A stretch of 64,000 nucleotides of DNA from assembly GCA_030278955.1 (NCBI GenBank), contig JAOANR010000001.1, forward strand, positions 25,921,120 through 25,985,119, read 5' to 3'. The stretch is from Hygrophila difformis. Taxonomy: Eukaryota; Streptophyta; Magnoliopsida; Lamiales; Acanthaceae. The notes beneath the pieces were generated by a model, which made no database searches, had not been told where the DNA came from, and was given only the letters and a program-made list of their open reading frames with translations. Of the stretch, positions 49,710 through 62,032 are shown piece after piece. Both the position numbers and the translations under genes were made by a program. Each line of letters begins with the position of its first letter. The first letter of the stretch is position 1.

Positions 49710-50274
49710 CCGTCCATTTGGCGGTGGAAGTACTAGTTCTATTTAATATTCGAATATTGTGTCGGTTATTGTATTATTAAGATACGACTCAATTTCTTTA
49801 AAAATAAATCAATTTTTTTTAAAGAGTGACTCATAACACAAAATATACTTCATTAAAAATTAATTATAGATTTTAATGGATCCGTATGTTGGCTCATAAT
49901 ATAAAATATACTTATCTTGTTTTCTTAGCTTTCCATTTTACTTTTTGAATTGTTATACAATATAATTGCTGGATAAGTAGCGGAAATATCGAAGGGTAAG
50001 GGAAAGTGGGAGGAAATAGGTGATTTTTTAAAGAAACGTGTTAGACCGAAAGTAAAAAATAAATAATTTAAAAAATGCGTATTAAAAATTCAAAAAAAAA
50101 AAAAATCGGCTCGACTCGATATTCAACGAGTATCATATACCTAGACTCGAGATCGAGCTTGATACTTGATTGAGTACTCAACTACTTGCCTCGACTCGAA
50201 TTTTTCGAGTATGAGTTGAGCTTTTTCCGAGCCGAGTTCGAGTAGCTCTACTAGTTAATCACCCCTCACCCCCA

Positions 50275-51530
50275 CTGCTTCCTCCAATACTCGATTTGAT
50301 TATATATATATATTTTTCCTTCCTTTCTCCAAAGTCATATCCACAGTCGCACCCTATCCACAAACGTGCTTTCCTTTTTACCCCTCTTAGGTTCAAACAC
50401 TTCACGACTACTACCATCTTCTGCTCAACGTCGACCGTGCATTTCAAATTTATCAATGCTTCATTAGTTCTGAATCACACATTTGTCATGAAAAAATCTA
50501 TGTAATTTGTACCAATGACATTGATGCACAACTCATTCCCAACTTATTTTTCTACCAACTGTGTTGTGCTCCATTTAGTTATATCAATCGCTGACCATGT
50601 AATTACAAACAAAAAATATGTAAACAATGTTGTTTGAATTTTTTTTTTTTTTTTTAATAATATAGGGTGGTATTTAAATTTTTTTTTATAACCTGGGCTT
50701 TGTTCAAAATTGTTTTAGAACACTTGTTTTTGTTCTAAATTTTTTAGAACATTGCTTTATGTTCTAAAACTTTCATGAACAAATGGACAATGCTTTTTCT
50801 TATGAAATTTTTCAAACATCTTCAATTTGTTCTGCATTCCATAGTCAAACCCCATTCCCATTTACAAGAATATTTTAATTACATTGTTTCAAAACTATTG
50901 TTTTGGTTATTAAAAGTATGAGTTTCAAATGTTAATATTTTCGTGTTAGTAGATTTAACTAGATATAAAAAATAAAATAAAATAAGATAAAAGAAATAAA
51001 TGGATATACTTACATTTGAATGAAGGGTTATATATATATATGTAGTTTGTTGAAATAGAAAATTCTCATGCATTAATGAGAGAAGTTGTTAAATGGAACA
51101 CAAATTACATAACAAATTGTAGTTATTTGATTGGATTGGATTTATAAAAAAAGTACATGGAATGAAATATAGAAATATAAAAATAGGAGGGAATATAAAG
51201 TCAAATATTACAATCAGATATGAAATCGAATTGACAACAAGTTTATTTTTGGATATAGTACATGAAATATGGAAATATATAAAGGGTAGGAAACAAAATC
51301 TTTAATTTTCTTTTTTTTATATTGATTTTTGGGACAACAAGTTTGTCAAAGATTTGTTAGTAAAATCAGTAAAAAATTGACAGTAAATTTATTTTTGGAC
51401 ATAGCAGGGGAAATAAGGAAATATAAAAGGGGTAGGAAACAAAAATCTTTAAATCTTTTTACTTCTTGGGACAATAAGTTTGTCAAAGATTTTTTAGTAA
51501 CGTCAGTAAAAAATCGACATGAGTTTATTC
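50275..51530. other. Gene-free DNA
   Basis: No gene recognised. A 17-bp T-tract lies at about 50,640. Two related stretches at 51,330-51,400 and 51,465-51,530 (GACAA(C/T)AAGTTTGTCAAAGATTT) form a diverged direct duplication of about 140 bp. Confidence 0.5.
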
Positions 51531-51975
51531 TTGGACTGTTTGAGCTCGGTTCGTTAAGGGTTTGAGCTATGTTCGTGTTCGTTCGTTGAAGAGTTTGAGC
51601 CTAAAATTCTGTTCAAGCTCGGCTCGTGAAAAAGTTTGTGAGCTCGTGCTTATGTTCAATTCGGCTCGTTTAGTTCAAACGAGCCAACTTACTCTTTTGT
51701 TAGACTTAGCTCGTTTAGCTCGAGCTCAATTCGTTTGAGCTTGTTCGGCTCAATTAAATATTTATTTGAATTTAGTTATAAAATAAATAATAAATAAAAA
51801 AATTACAACTGTTTAAAATAAATAATAATTAGAAAGAATACTATAAAATTACAAAAATAAATTCTTAATAAAATTTACGAAAAATATCGAATTGTTCGCG
51901 AACAAAGCTCGTATTCGAGTTAAGTTCGTTAAACTTCACAAACGAAAAATTATCAAACAAACACTGATCGAATCG
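51530..51975. repeat. Dispersed GAGCTCG-rich repeat, copy 1
   Basis: TTTGAGCTCGG(T/C)TCGTTAAG... with many palindromic GAGCTCG / TTCAAACGAGCC motifs. About 80% similar to 62,700-62,960 over 240 bp by eye. It resembles subterminal regions of hAT-type elements, but no ends were identified. Confidence 0.65.
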
Positions 51976-52184
51976 AATTTGTTTGTTTGTTTGTTTGTGT
52001 GTGTGTTTTTTTTTTTTTGTTTTTTTGTTTTTTTTTAAAAAAAATATGTATCCAAACTCGCTTTAATCTGACCGAGCCACTTCCTAGTCCTACCCGACCC
52101 GATCCAAATTGCCCACTTGTTCCCCAAGTGGGTATATGGGTTTGCGTGGTGGAATTGGGAAATTCCCCAATCACAAAATAAAAG

Positions 52185-53639
52185 CCGCGTGTTGTGTCGT
52201 GTGCCCTCTTTTATTTTAGTCTTGAGTCTTGGCTTCTCCTCCCCGTCTCCTTCTGTCGTCTCCCACCCATTATTGGCCACCCCGCCAGCGAAAACCTGCG
52301 CGTAGATGAATGAATCTCTGAAACCCGTTTATTAATCCAGGGAAACAAGGGTTTCGTTGCTGGGTAGGCTTCATTGTTTTTCTACTCTTGTTCTCACCAA
52401 TTAACTCTTAACAAAAACCGGCTGGGAACTGGGATCTTGTTCATTTCCTCAAATGCTCCTTCATTTTGTTGCGAGCAAGGTAAAAAAAAATATGGACTGA
52501 AGCTCAATTTCATTTCAAACTTCACGGAACTCGGCTTTTCTAATCTTTCTTCTTTTTTCAGATTTCGATTTTGGGATTTGGAAGGTTTCCTTTTTTTGGT
52601 TGCTTTGGAGTGTTGGAATAATTTCTCGATCCGAAAGTAATTTTTGCTTCCTCGCTTCGCCCTTTTGGCAGAAAGTTGCTGCATTTTAGACCTAAATTTT
52701 ATTCTTTGGGGTTAAAAAATAACTAAGAATTTCACTTTGATGAATTGAATCCGGATTTCTGGTGTACCTTTTTGCAGTTTAGGGCTTGGGTCTTGTGATA
52801 TTGGCTACTTGCCCACGCGGGATTCCATCGAGTGTTCTCCAATAGGGAGATCGGATTGACGAGGGCAGTGTGTTGCACTTGTTGCTATTAGGGTTTTGAT
52901 CAGAACAATCTGGAGCTGGTTTGTTCAATTGGAAACTTCCTAGTTCTTCAGGTGCTTGCCCAATAGAATTCCACTCTGTAGATTGGAATATTGACGTGCT
53001 GGTTTGATCATAACGAGCTCAAGAGGTGTATTTGAGTGTAAGCACTGTCAATTAAGCTGGAAGTTGGTGTTTTGGAGGGTATGGAAGAGGATTGCTCACA
53101 AAAGTGCACATAAATGAGACACAATAAAAACCAGAATTAATTGAATGTCCTATGGAATGGGTGGTAGGTTTCGGCTGTTTATTTCTTGAACTGAGGGAAT
53201 GATCTCGGGTTAATTTGGAGATTAAGGTGGGGGATATGAATGTGATGATCATCTAATTCTAATTTCTCAGTAAACCTGCCATAAGATCATCGGCCTTGGA
53301 TATCCCTTTATCAATAAGCTGCTGCCTTCGCCAAAGCTTTTTCCTTTTATCTTTTCCAAAGATATACATATCAGGATTTGATTCAGAAATTTGTTGGGAA
53401 CTCTAGTGTGATCCGTTACTGTGGGATCTGAAGTGCAATTGGATATTGTTATCTTTAGTATTTCTTATCAAGGCGGACTCTGTTATATTTGCGTGGAACG
53501 TGAGTGAGTTTGGGTATGCTAACCAAAGGAAGAAACAGCTTGCTCTGGAAATCAATGTGGGGTCATGGCATGGATAGTTTACCAGGAATATTGTTTTCTT
53601 AATTATAGTCTTTTTTCGAGTGCACATGTATAGTGCGCA
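52185..53639 (+). promoter_or_regulatory. Promoter and 5' untranslated region of the Lys-rich protein gene
   Basis: C/T-rich leader-like sequence from about 52,200 (CTTCTCCTCCCCGTCTCC) and several potential 5' introns, such as GGTAAAAAAA at 52,480 and TTTTTTCAG at 52,560. Transcript start not determined. No upstream protein frame of note. Confidence 0.4.
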
Positions 53640-54379
53640 ATGTCTCGATGCTTTCCATTTCCACCGCCAGGATATGAGCGAAAGCACGACCCAGAAGATT
53701 TGGACTTATTGAAAGAGGTTTGTTTATTTCCTTCTGTGCTGATCTATATTATCTCCTTTAATTATGCCGATCTATAGTGAAAAGAATGAGTTTCGTAGGG
53801 TTTTGGTTTATTTAGTTAAGCTTTTATTCAGTTTATCTGCTATTGTCTTCTTGGATAGTTCTTTAAAGAATATCTATGGTCAAGCTCAGCTTGATGTTGT
53901 ATTATTTGCATATGAATCATGATGATACCTTGCTTAAAATCTACCACATTGATGCTATTGTAATTTTAATGTAATGGAGTATCTTGTCATGAGTTTTTAA
54001 ATTTTTGATTTGACCAGTCAGTTGTCCTGTGTTAATCTGTTTTTTCACTATTCTTTATTTTTGTGAGAATCTATGTTCGCGAATGTGCTTTTCCAGTTTC
54101 TCCTGAGCTTGCTTGTGCATCATTTAATTTTAACAAACTAAATACCAATAGTTGTGATTGGCTTTAGCTTTTCTAGGTACCTCTTTCTTTAGTTTCACCC
54201 CGTCAGGTTGTTGCTAACTTGCCGTGCTAGTTGTAATTAATACCAACTAGGTCCCCCATGTTTTTATGTAGGTGCGATGAAACTGTATTGTTCTGTACTT
54301 TGCAAGTGGTCAATCAATCTTTCACCATAGAAAATTACTGTTCTACATTTTCAATGATGTGTGGGCCTCTGTTTGTATG

Positions 54380-54411
<32 letters not shown>

Positions 54412-56954
54412 GTTTGTTTTTTGTTTTTTTTTTCTTTTATAAAAGATCTCCCTACTTAGTTGTACTAATGCCCTCTGATCTTACAGCATCCCTTCTGGCT
54501 TGTTTTTAACTGTAGAAATGTGTAGGCTTTCTATGCTTCTTTGAAATTGATTAACATGGTTAAAAGGAATCTCTTATCATTAATATTTAGTCTGTATATG
54601 CCATAATTTCTCAGTGCAATGTTGACTGGGGTTTTATGAGCACTAATTGTTCCGATGACACAATTGAATATTACTGGAATAATTAAATTGGTCCACAAAC
54701 TAGAGATGAAATTTCTTGAGTTAGTGGTTCTGAGCTGCTGCAATTGAGAGTTCTTCGATGGATAAAGAAGTTTGAGTGATCCATATGACTCAAGATAAAA
54801 GAAAGTTGTCTCTAATCTCAATCCTTGAATTCATTAAAATCCTGAACTTTGTAGGATCTGTCCAACTAGAAAACTATTATTCAATAGATTGGTGGATTTG
54901 GGTTGTATTTTGTTACTGGAAAGGTATTTGTAAAGTACTGCTGTTGGCTAATGATCTGATCCTACAAATGAAAATGTGACAAAATCAGTCTCCTTAACAG
55001 CATGGAAGCTTAAATGTGTTTGGCATAATTGACTCAACCAAGGGTTGCATGTGCTGCTGTTTTAACAATCCAGTTCTATTACATACCAATTGCAGTTGGG
55101 GGAATGTCAAAGTTGACTTTGTAGCTTCCAACCCCATTAAATATGACAATTTCAATCACCATTGAGTAGGTAAAGCATATGAAATCAATAATGTGTAGCT
55201 GTACTCGGATGATATTTTTATTAGAAATGATATGTAAATTTTTGATAGTCATATCTGTGGAAGAGTTTGGTTTTAATATTCAGTTATTACCATTTTAGAA
55301 TCTCGATTGTTCCTGATGTTTTCCCTCTTCTTATTCTTCTTCTTAAAAACAGCGTCTAGGCAATATTTATTTTATTGAGCTTGAGCATAGCACATCACAT
55401 GAAATGCACATTCATAATCCTTGGTATCATGATTTGTTGAATAATGTTGGAGAAGATTGGGAAGTACTTTGTGTTAAGATGAGTAAATTCTAATTGCTTG
55501 GATGGCCATTTTGGGACTTTTCTTTTATATGCTATAGAAGCTGCTTCCATATGAAATTATGGGAATTTGCAATTAGTGGTACCTGGTGATAGATATAGGA
55601 ATAGGCGAATAGCTTATTCTGTCTGATATAGGGAATTTCTTTTTCAACTAAGAAATGAATGGAAGAATTTGGCATTTATGCATATAATCAATGGATTAAA
55701 TCAACCCTGAATTTATAAACCCCCAGCCAAAAATACAAAATCCTATCTTTGGTCGTTAAGTGCATGATTCTCTCTACTCTTTATTAAACATGAAATGGAG
55801 TTCTCTAGGATTTTATGTTCATTGATTTGAAGTGAATTTGTTTGAAGGATCTAAAACTCAGAATTCTAAATTCCTTATGATTGGGAAGGATTTGCTTCAT
55901 TTTTGAATTAATGTTTAGAATTCAAATCCCTTGTATTCCAAGTCATGTCAAATTCCTTAACTAAATCATTTCTGCAAATTCTATCCTTCAATTCAAACAT
56001 AACCTTGCATATTTTCTTTGTTTGGAATATGCACTTTCCCTTAATTCTATGGTTGGCTTTTCTAAACCTATTCTATTTTGTAAATATATGAATACAGTTC
56101 AGGATTTATCTTGATGGCATGTGAATTCTGTAACTTTTTGTGAGCTTATTATGAAAAATGGACCAATTAAATTTCATTTTTTATAATTCTTGGAACAATA
56201 TCTTCATAAATTATCTAATCCTACAATTCCATTTCATTTGCTAATCTCCTTTTGGACTTGCAATTGAGCCTCAGAAGTCTTGGCTTTTTAGCTGTTTAAA
56301 TTTAATCCACCTATTGGACCACTTCCATCTGTCCACCGGCTGAAAACCAAGGAGGAATTGTCAATAGAAAGTTAAACCAAATTAAAATATTAAAAGTGAA
56401 TTGACATTAACAAAATGCTTGGAGGTAAAAATGCTGCAGAAAATCTTCTTGAAGTGTATGCATAATTGTTCATCTTTGGGTCTATAATGTTTGCAACATT
56501 TTCTTCTTTATAGATAAAGCTTTGTGGTTGATTTTCTAGTATATTTCTCAAGCATGCGAAGCTTAATCAAAAGCAGTTGCGAAAATGAAATAAATGATTA
56601 TTGCATTAGTTAATGAGCTGGGGAAAGGAATTTATTTCTCAATTTAGTTATATTAAATGTTGTCTTATGAGGGCTCACTTTTGTCTGTCTTTTTATTTCA
56701 TCAGTTTTCTTCTAAAGCATTTGTGCATTTACCTCTACATGCTGTTGTGAATGGTAAAGAAAATGCAATGTATGGAAGTTGTTGAGGGAGAAAGTATTTA
56801 TGTTTCACAGATTTGGGTACTATCTGCTGCTTTATTCTTGAAGTTGGGTTATAATTATGAGGATACCGTTTGGCAAGTAACTCATAGAATTGAAATGCTA
56901 GCTGTATGTTTCTCTAGCCAAATCTTTTATGCCAAAAGTTAGTTAGAAATATTG

Positions 56955-56990
<36 letters not shown>

Positions 56991-59976
56991 CCCCCCCCCC
57001 CCCTTTTTAAACAGTGAGGCAATTTGACCTTCTGTTCATTGTGCAACTTTGATTTTAACTTTTTTATCGAATTTAAAATTTATATAATAAAAAAATATAG
57101 TCAAGTAAGGTGTTGAATTCGTCTAATCATGTAGTTTTAGAATATAATTTTTTTTAAAAAAATATTTTTTACTTATACCCAATTTGAGTTATTATTTGTC
57201 TTGGATTGCGTGTAAATGGAAAAAGGGTCAATTTTTATTTTTATTTTTATTTTGGAGTATATTATAAAGTATTCTTTAAAGATATCATTTGGAGTGAAAG
57301 GTTTTTTATTTGGTTGCTTTCATTTAAGTTGACCGTAGCTATCTTAGAGAAATAATTAGAGTTTGAAGTTTGGAATTAATAGTGAAAAGAAAAAGTTTTA
57401 AATTGAGATAGTTTTGAATTGTGGTTTTGTATTAGAATTTTAATATTAAAGTTTAGAGGTTGGAGTTTGAAAAGCTAAACGTTGGGTGAAGGGTGAAGGA
57501 ATGTTTTGCATTTAGAGGTTAAAATTGAGTGGTTGCTAAAACAAATGTTTACTATTTATAGGTTTTAAAGCTATTTTTAGTAAATATTTTAAAAGCTAAA
57601 CGCTAAACATCAGGGTTTCCTCCCAAACACAGCTTGCATAGAGTTTTCAAGATTTGAAAGAGTGAATTATGTTCGAAGCAGTATGTGCTTATATTTTTTT
57701 ATTTATATATGTATTTTAATTAATAGGAATTTTGTCAGTCTGATTAGTATCAATTTCTGGCAGCTATTGTCTTATTGTGAACCGATGGAAGATATTTGAG
57801 GTTCACACAAGAATGTGATATTTTTCTTGGACGATTACTGACACTATTAGTCCATATATTTGTTTAACTTGGTATGATTGTATACAAACAGCAGTGGCGA
57901 AGTTATGCTGTTGCTTGTTTGCATATTGTTTTGTGATTTACAATTGGTCGTGTGGATTATGTATGGAATCTTGCTTTTTGCGCAATTGCCTTGTTTTCTT
58001 TATTAGTGTTCATTCTTCTTTGCTTTTTAATGCCTGATTATAACTTTTTGTCTATTTTTAGAGATTTGATTTTGGATCTTGTTGGTAAGTAGCTGATACT
58101 TCGTGGGGAATCATCTTGCATGCAGGCTGCAGCCATAAAATTGTTATAGAATTAAGAAATGTTTTTCTATGCATAATTACTGCACCTGTTTAAAGAGATC
58201 TGTATGTTGCATGTGTCCTTACCTTGTGATTATGACTTTGGGTGGACTGTGGTTTCTACCTCCCGTGTTTTCAGCTAAAACGCAAAGAGAAAAAGCACAA
58301 GAAGGAGAAGAAGGATAAGGAGCGGAAGAAAGATAAAAAGGAGAAAGATGGGGGTGATGAGAAACATAAGGAGAAGAAGGATCGAAAAGAAAAACATAGG
58401 GACAAGAAGGATAAGCACAGGGACAAGAAAAAGGATAAGGAGGATCGAGGAAAAGACAAGGATAAAAGCAGCATTTCTGAGGAGTCAACTGTTGCTGGAA
58501 AATCTGAGGAACAAAGTGGAGGCAAACTTCATACCACGAGAGATGGGAAAGCCAGCAGCTTCACTCATTTTCCAAATCAAAATGGTGGAAAGCCTTCACT
58601 GGGCAACTTGTCGTCCCAAGGAATTGAGGATTCAAAGTTTGTGCAGGAACTGGATCGGAGGATCGGAGAAGAGAAAATAGGTAGAGGGAGCCAGCTTCCC
58701 AAGAGAGTTGGTCTTGTGGATACAAAGGATCAAGAGATGTCAGTTAAGGCGGCTCTCCTCAGGGATTCTTTAGCTGTGCAGGCAGAAGAAAAGAATGATA
58801 ACAGAAACAAGAAGACTGAGAGAAAAATGGATCCTCAAGGACTGGGGAACGACTATAGTGGAAACATATTATTCCCAAACACAACTGTAATGTCCCAAAG
58901 TAAAGTTGAACAGATCTCCAGACCACTGGATGGACAAAATGGCAGGAAGTTGGAAGATAAAGAAAAATACAAGGAAATATGTGACGTCAATCAGGGGAAC
59001 AGGCAGAATGATATAGAGTCATTTCAAGGAGGAAAAAAGGCTGGAGGTGGCAAAGATGAAAAATGAAAATAAGAAGAGTGAGCATGACAACTTGAATGGT
59101 GTGAGGAATAATCTTGATGCTGCTATTAGTAGTGCATCCCATGGCCCCATTCTGTCGTGGGAGAGTAACAATAATGTTACTGAAGCAAACATCAGAAAAA
59201 GAAAAGATATGGAGACAAATGGTTTTCTTCATGGTGAGTACTTTTGTTCGCAACTTCACTATACTATAATGTATAAATGTTACTTCACTTTCATTTGAAA
59301 TATAATTAATGTTTGATATGTTATGTATTCTCCATCGAAGTCAAAAGAAGTAGCTCGTTTCAGTTTGCTGTAGTTAAGCACTTTTGATGTCTCTGATTGG
59401 TGTTACTTCCTTACAGAGAGTGAAATCAGGCCTAATAAAATGCAAAAGCCTGCTCTTCATCGGTTGACAGAAAATGGCAGGAAACATGCAGGGCTCCCAA
59501 CTCCAAGTGAAACCCCCAATGATAAGCATGCCACACATAACAGCATTCGAGTGTCTAAGAGGGACCAACTTGCAAATTGTATGGTTGAATCCAATAGATC
59601 ATCTCCGTCCAAACCTAAATCTTCCCCTGCAGCTATGTCTAGTGATCAAATTGCAAAAGCTCCCAAGCTGCCTCCTATTGATTCCAAATTTTCAAGCAAG
59701 CTGAGAGATGTTCCAGATATTGATGATCAAATTGCTGAAGCATCAAGACGACCTCCCCATCCCGATTCCAAGTATCTAGCTGAGGTATTAACTGTGCCCA
59801 AGATGGTTGACTGGCCTGTTGTTGATGATCAGGACTGGTTATTCAGTAAGAAAAGCACTTCCACGGGATCTAAGATGGGATCCGTTAGTGCCAAGGGGGA
59901 TCCAGTTGTATGGGCAGAAGCTGTACATCTTGAATCAGTTGATGTGTGTGCTCTACCATATGTGATTCCTTACTGA
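53640..59976 (+). CDS. Lys-rich plant protein of unknown function (myb-like protein X / DSPP-like), 3 exons
   Basis: Exon 1 at 53,640-53,717 encodes MSRCFPFPPPGYERK...DLLKE, the hallmark start of this plant family. Exon 2 at 58,275-59,233 begins with a long KEKKHKKEKKDKERK basic region (nuclear-localisation-like), then a low-complexity middle containing KFVQELDRRIGEE. Exon 3 at 59,417-59,976 ends with RRPPHPDSKYLAEVL...DDQDWLF...VWAEAVHLESVDVCALPYVIPY, the conserved family C-terminus. Junctions are GT/AG. The frame entering exon 2 ends at TGA 59,064, while the frame leaving exon 2 and matching exon 3 is open from 59,017; the exon sum (1,597 nt) has one extra base. An extra A in the A6 run at 59,033-59,038, an assembly error, or an unrecognised tiny intron would explain it. 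Intron 1 is 4.6 kb. Function is unknown; nuclear location is inferred. Confidence 0.8.
54381..54430. repeat. (TTTGT)n-like T/G microsatellite
   Basis: TTTTG repeated at about 54,385-54,410, followed by T-rich sequence, inside intron 1 of the Lys-rich gene. Confidence 0.8.
56957..57002. repeat. (TC)n(C)n microsatellite
   Basis: About 16 TC units followed by about 15 C, in intron 1 of the Lys-rich gene. Confidence 0.92.
57015..57258. mobile_element. Diverged Stowaway-like MITE remnant in intron
   Basis: Contains ATATAGTCAAGTAAGG, TTGAATTCGTCTAATCATGTAG and a terminal TTGGAGTA, the interior of the family seen at 44,432, 34,019 and 32,333. Ends degraded. Confidence 0.55.
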
Positions 59977-60660
59977 TATTTTTGATACACTAAATTCTGC
60001 TCTCCATCCAATTGACAGAAGTCTCCAGAAAAGATCAGCGTTGCTGATTGCCCATTAAACTGCCCGGCAGTATATATGGTTGATTTCTGGTTTGGCCTTG
60101 TGCCTGCATCCAAACTGCACTTCATTCTGGTATTTATCAAAGCGCCGTGGAGGCATCCAAATGGAGAGCACTGCTCACCGGGGAGGCATGCTTCGTGGTG
60201 AGCTATATTCGGCTTATGTTGAAGGATGTGTGGGGTGAGGAGATTTAGGTTTACAGAGTAGAATTCATTCTTGGAAAAGTTGGAAAAATGGCCTTAAATT
60301 ATGAGATTGAGGAATGACCTGCAGAAGAGAAAAGATAAGAGATAGGGGAGCTAGTGCAATTGATTTTGAGATTGCATGAAGCTGATGAGAGAGAGGGAGA
60401 GGGTGTGAGTGTAAGAATAGGTGTAGTAAATCACAATTTTGGTTTCTTGTAACATAGAAGTCTTTGATTACATGATGAGTATTGTATTATAGAGAAGAAG
60501 AATTGGAGGGGCAAAGGAAAAAAAAAAAAAAAGAAAAAGAAGGAAAAAAAAAAAAGAAGAAAAAAACACGAGGGGAAAACACAAGAAAAAGTGTTGCCAT
60601 TCATTTCATTAACTGAGATGCAACTGTTGTTTATATTTTTCTTCCAGAGTGAACATTGTC
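59977..60660 (+). other. 3' untranslated / flank of the Lys-rich gene
   Basis: Begins right after the TGA. Contains A/G-rich simple sequence at about 60,518-60,570. No gene. Confidence 0.5.
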
Positions 60661-61111
60661 CTTTCTTTTCTAGTACTTGTATTTGTTAACCTACATCTAC
60701 TATCCTATCTAAGGTCACAAGCCGCCATGGTGTTTCCATCTCTAGCTCCACGGTGTTTCCGGTTAGCTTCACTTTCTTCCTCAACAAGACTCCTCAAAAA
60801 GCCTTTTGTCTCACCTCAAATGTTAATTCGAGGGAAAACTTTTTGATCCCATATGATTGTCTATCACCCACTTTTGGTACCGTTTTTCTTAAATTTTAAC
60901 TTTTTTGGTTCCATTAGATAATTATCTTTTTCCACTTTTGCTCAATCCTTCTATTTTAAACAAAAAGTTTTCATATGGGATCAATGTGCAATTTTGAAAA
61001 TTTATTTATACCACAATTGAATTAATAATCCACAACTCATTTAACGAAATCCAAATTATTTATTTGTATCCAATTATATTATTTATAAATTTATTAGTAG
61101 AATAGGATTTA
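60661..61111. other. Gene-free DNA
   Basis: The frame at 60,649-60,846 (Ser/Leu-rich) has no domain. Nothing else seen. Confidence 0.4.
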
Positions 61112-61633
61112 CTACCTCTGTCTCATTATAATTGTTACGGACCAACCTGACACGTATGCCGATATATATTTTTAACGGTTAATAACTTAAATTGTGCACG
61201 ATAAAAAATTATAAAAATTTGATATTTTAAAACTACTCCCTCCGTCCCATTTAACTTGTCTTGTTTCACTTTTACACACAATCCAATGCACTTTTTCAAC
61301 TATTAATATCTCAAAATATGTACAATGAAAAATTATGCAAAATATATATTATAAAACTATATGATCATACGATTCTAACAAGACCCAACTCGACTATTTT
61401 TCTTTAAATATATACTTGCAATAAAGTTGAATCAAAGTTGAACAATGAACAGTGTAAAAAAGTCAAACAGGACAAGTGTGGTGGGACGGAGGGAGTACAA
61501 GATTAGACGAATCTGACAAGATATCACTTGACTATGTTTTTTTTTGCATAACTATGATAAAAATTCGAATCAAACTTAAACAGTGAATAGTGCCAAAAAG
61601 TCAAACGTAACAATCAAACTGAGATGGAGGAAG
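61112..61633. mobile_element. Stowaway-like MITE containing a second Stowaway
   Basis: Ends CTACCTCTGTCTCATTAT and AACTGAGATGGAGGAAG with TA flanks (61,110-61,111 and 61,634-61,635). Interior interrupted at 61,235; it resumes after 61,497 with CAAGATTAGACGAATCTGAC. Confidence 0.85.
61236..61495. mobile_element. Stowaway MITE, 260 bp, nested
   Basis: CTCCCTCCGTCCCATTTAAC and GGTGGGACGGAGGGAG ends, TA duplicated on each side (61,234-61,235 and 61,496-61,497). Same subfamily as 27,987 and 28,958. Confidence 0.93.
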
Positions 61634-61729
61634 TATTAAATAGCAATAATTAAATCTATTATGGGAATATAAATGGCTTCGGTCCTCCATTCTCCCGAAA
61701 AAAATCTATTATGGAAATGGGACTTGACC

Positions 61730-61886
61730 CATGGTTGGGGGTTCGATTTCCACCCGGCTCCCATCACTCTCCTTTATCTACATTTGTAATTTGTGTGGTC
61801 TGGGCTCCCACACAAAAAGGAAATGAGACAATTGAAGTGGGACGGACTAAAAAAAAAGTGAGACATAATTAGTGGGACGGAGGGAG
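61730..61886. mobile_element. Stowaway right-end fragment with SINE-like sequence
   Basis: Ends AGTGGGACGGAGGGAG then TA (61,887-61,888). No left end nearby. Just left of it, GGTTCGATTTCCACC (61,741-61,755) is box-B-like, hinting that a tRNA-derived sequence was joined or inserted. Confidence 0.45.
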
Positions 61887-62032
61887 TAACATTCTGCAAT
61901 CATCAGTCTAGGCATAAATTTGAGTCTTTCCCAAGCACACAAATTTTCCTATATGTCGAATTATTAGTCTGGAATGAGTCTGGTTGTGAAAAATGACGAA
62001 GACGGGAGGTTAGAAAACTTCCAAACCGCGAC

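Larger units (their letters stand above)
45438..49736 (+). mobile_element. Candidate Helitron, 4.3 kb including inserts
   Basis: The 5' end TCTATATCTATATAAT follows A. The 3' end has a 5-bp stem (49,710-49,714 with 49,720-49,724), 8 nt, then AGTA-CTAG (49,733-49,736), then T. Stem-to-CTAG spacing and the AGTACTAGT end match the terminus at 674-700. No Rep/helicase was seen; it would be a non-autonomous copy enlarged by the LTR insertion. Confidence 0.45.
45206..50267. mobile_element. Possible hAT-like element holding a nested stack
   Basis: Outer ends TAGGGATGAT (45,206) and ATCACCCCT (about 50,258-50,266) are inverted. Both flanking 150-bp regions are dense in CGAGTCGAGC / CTCGACTCG subterminal motifs in opposite orientation, as in hAT elements. 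The presumed 8-bp duplication is poor (TTCACCAC versus ACCCCCAC, 5 of 8), so the call is tentative. Confidence 0.4.

Noticed and set aside
58219..58525. Minus-strand Ser/Leu/Phe-rich frames of 84-89 codons
   Set aside because: Antisense of the Lys-rich repeat region of exon 2.
58348..58680. 110-codon Arg/Ile-rich plus-strand frame
   Set aside because: Alternative frame of the Lys-rich exon, with frame use contradicted by the family-specific peptides.
61741..61755. tRNA gene suggested by GGTTCGATTTCC
   Set aside because: No matching box A at the right distance and no cloverleaf; at most a SINE fragment.
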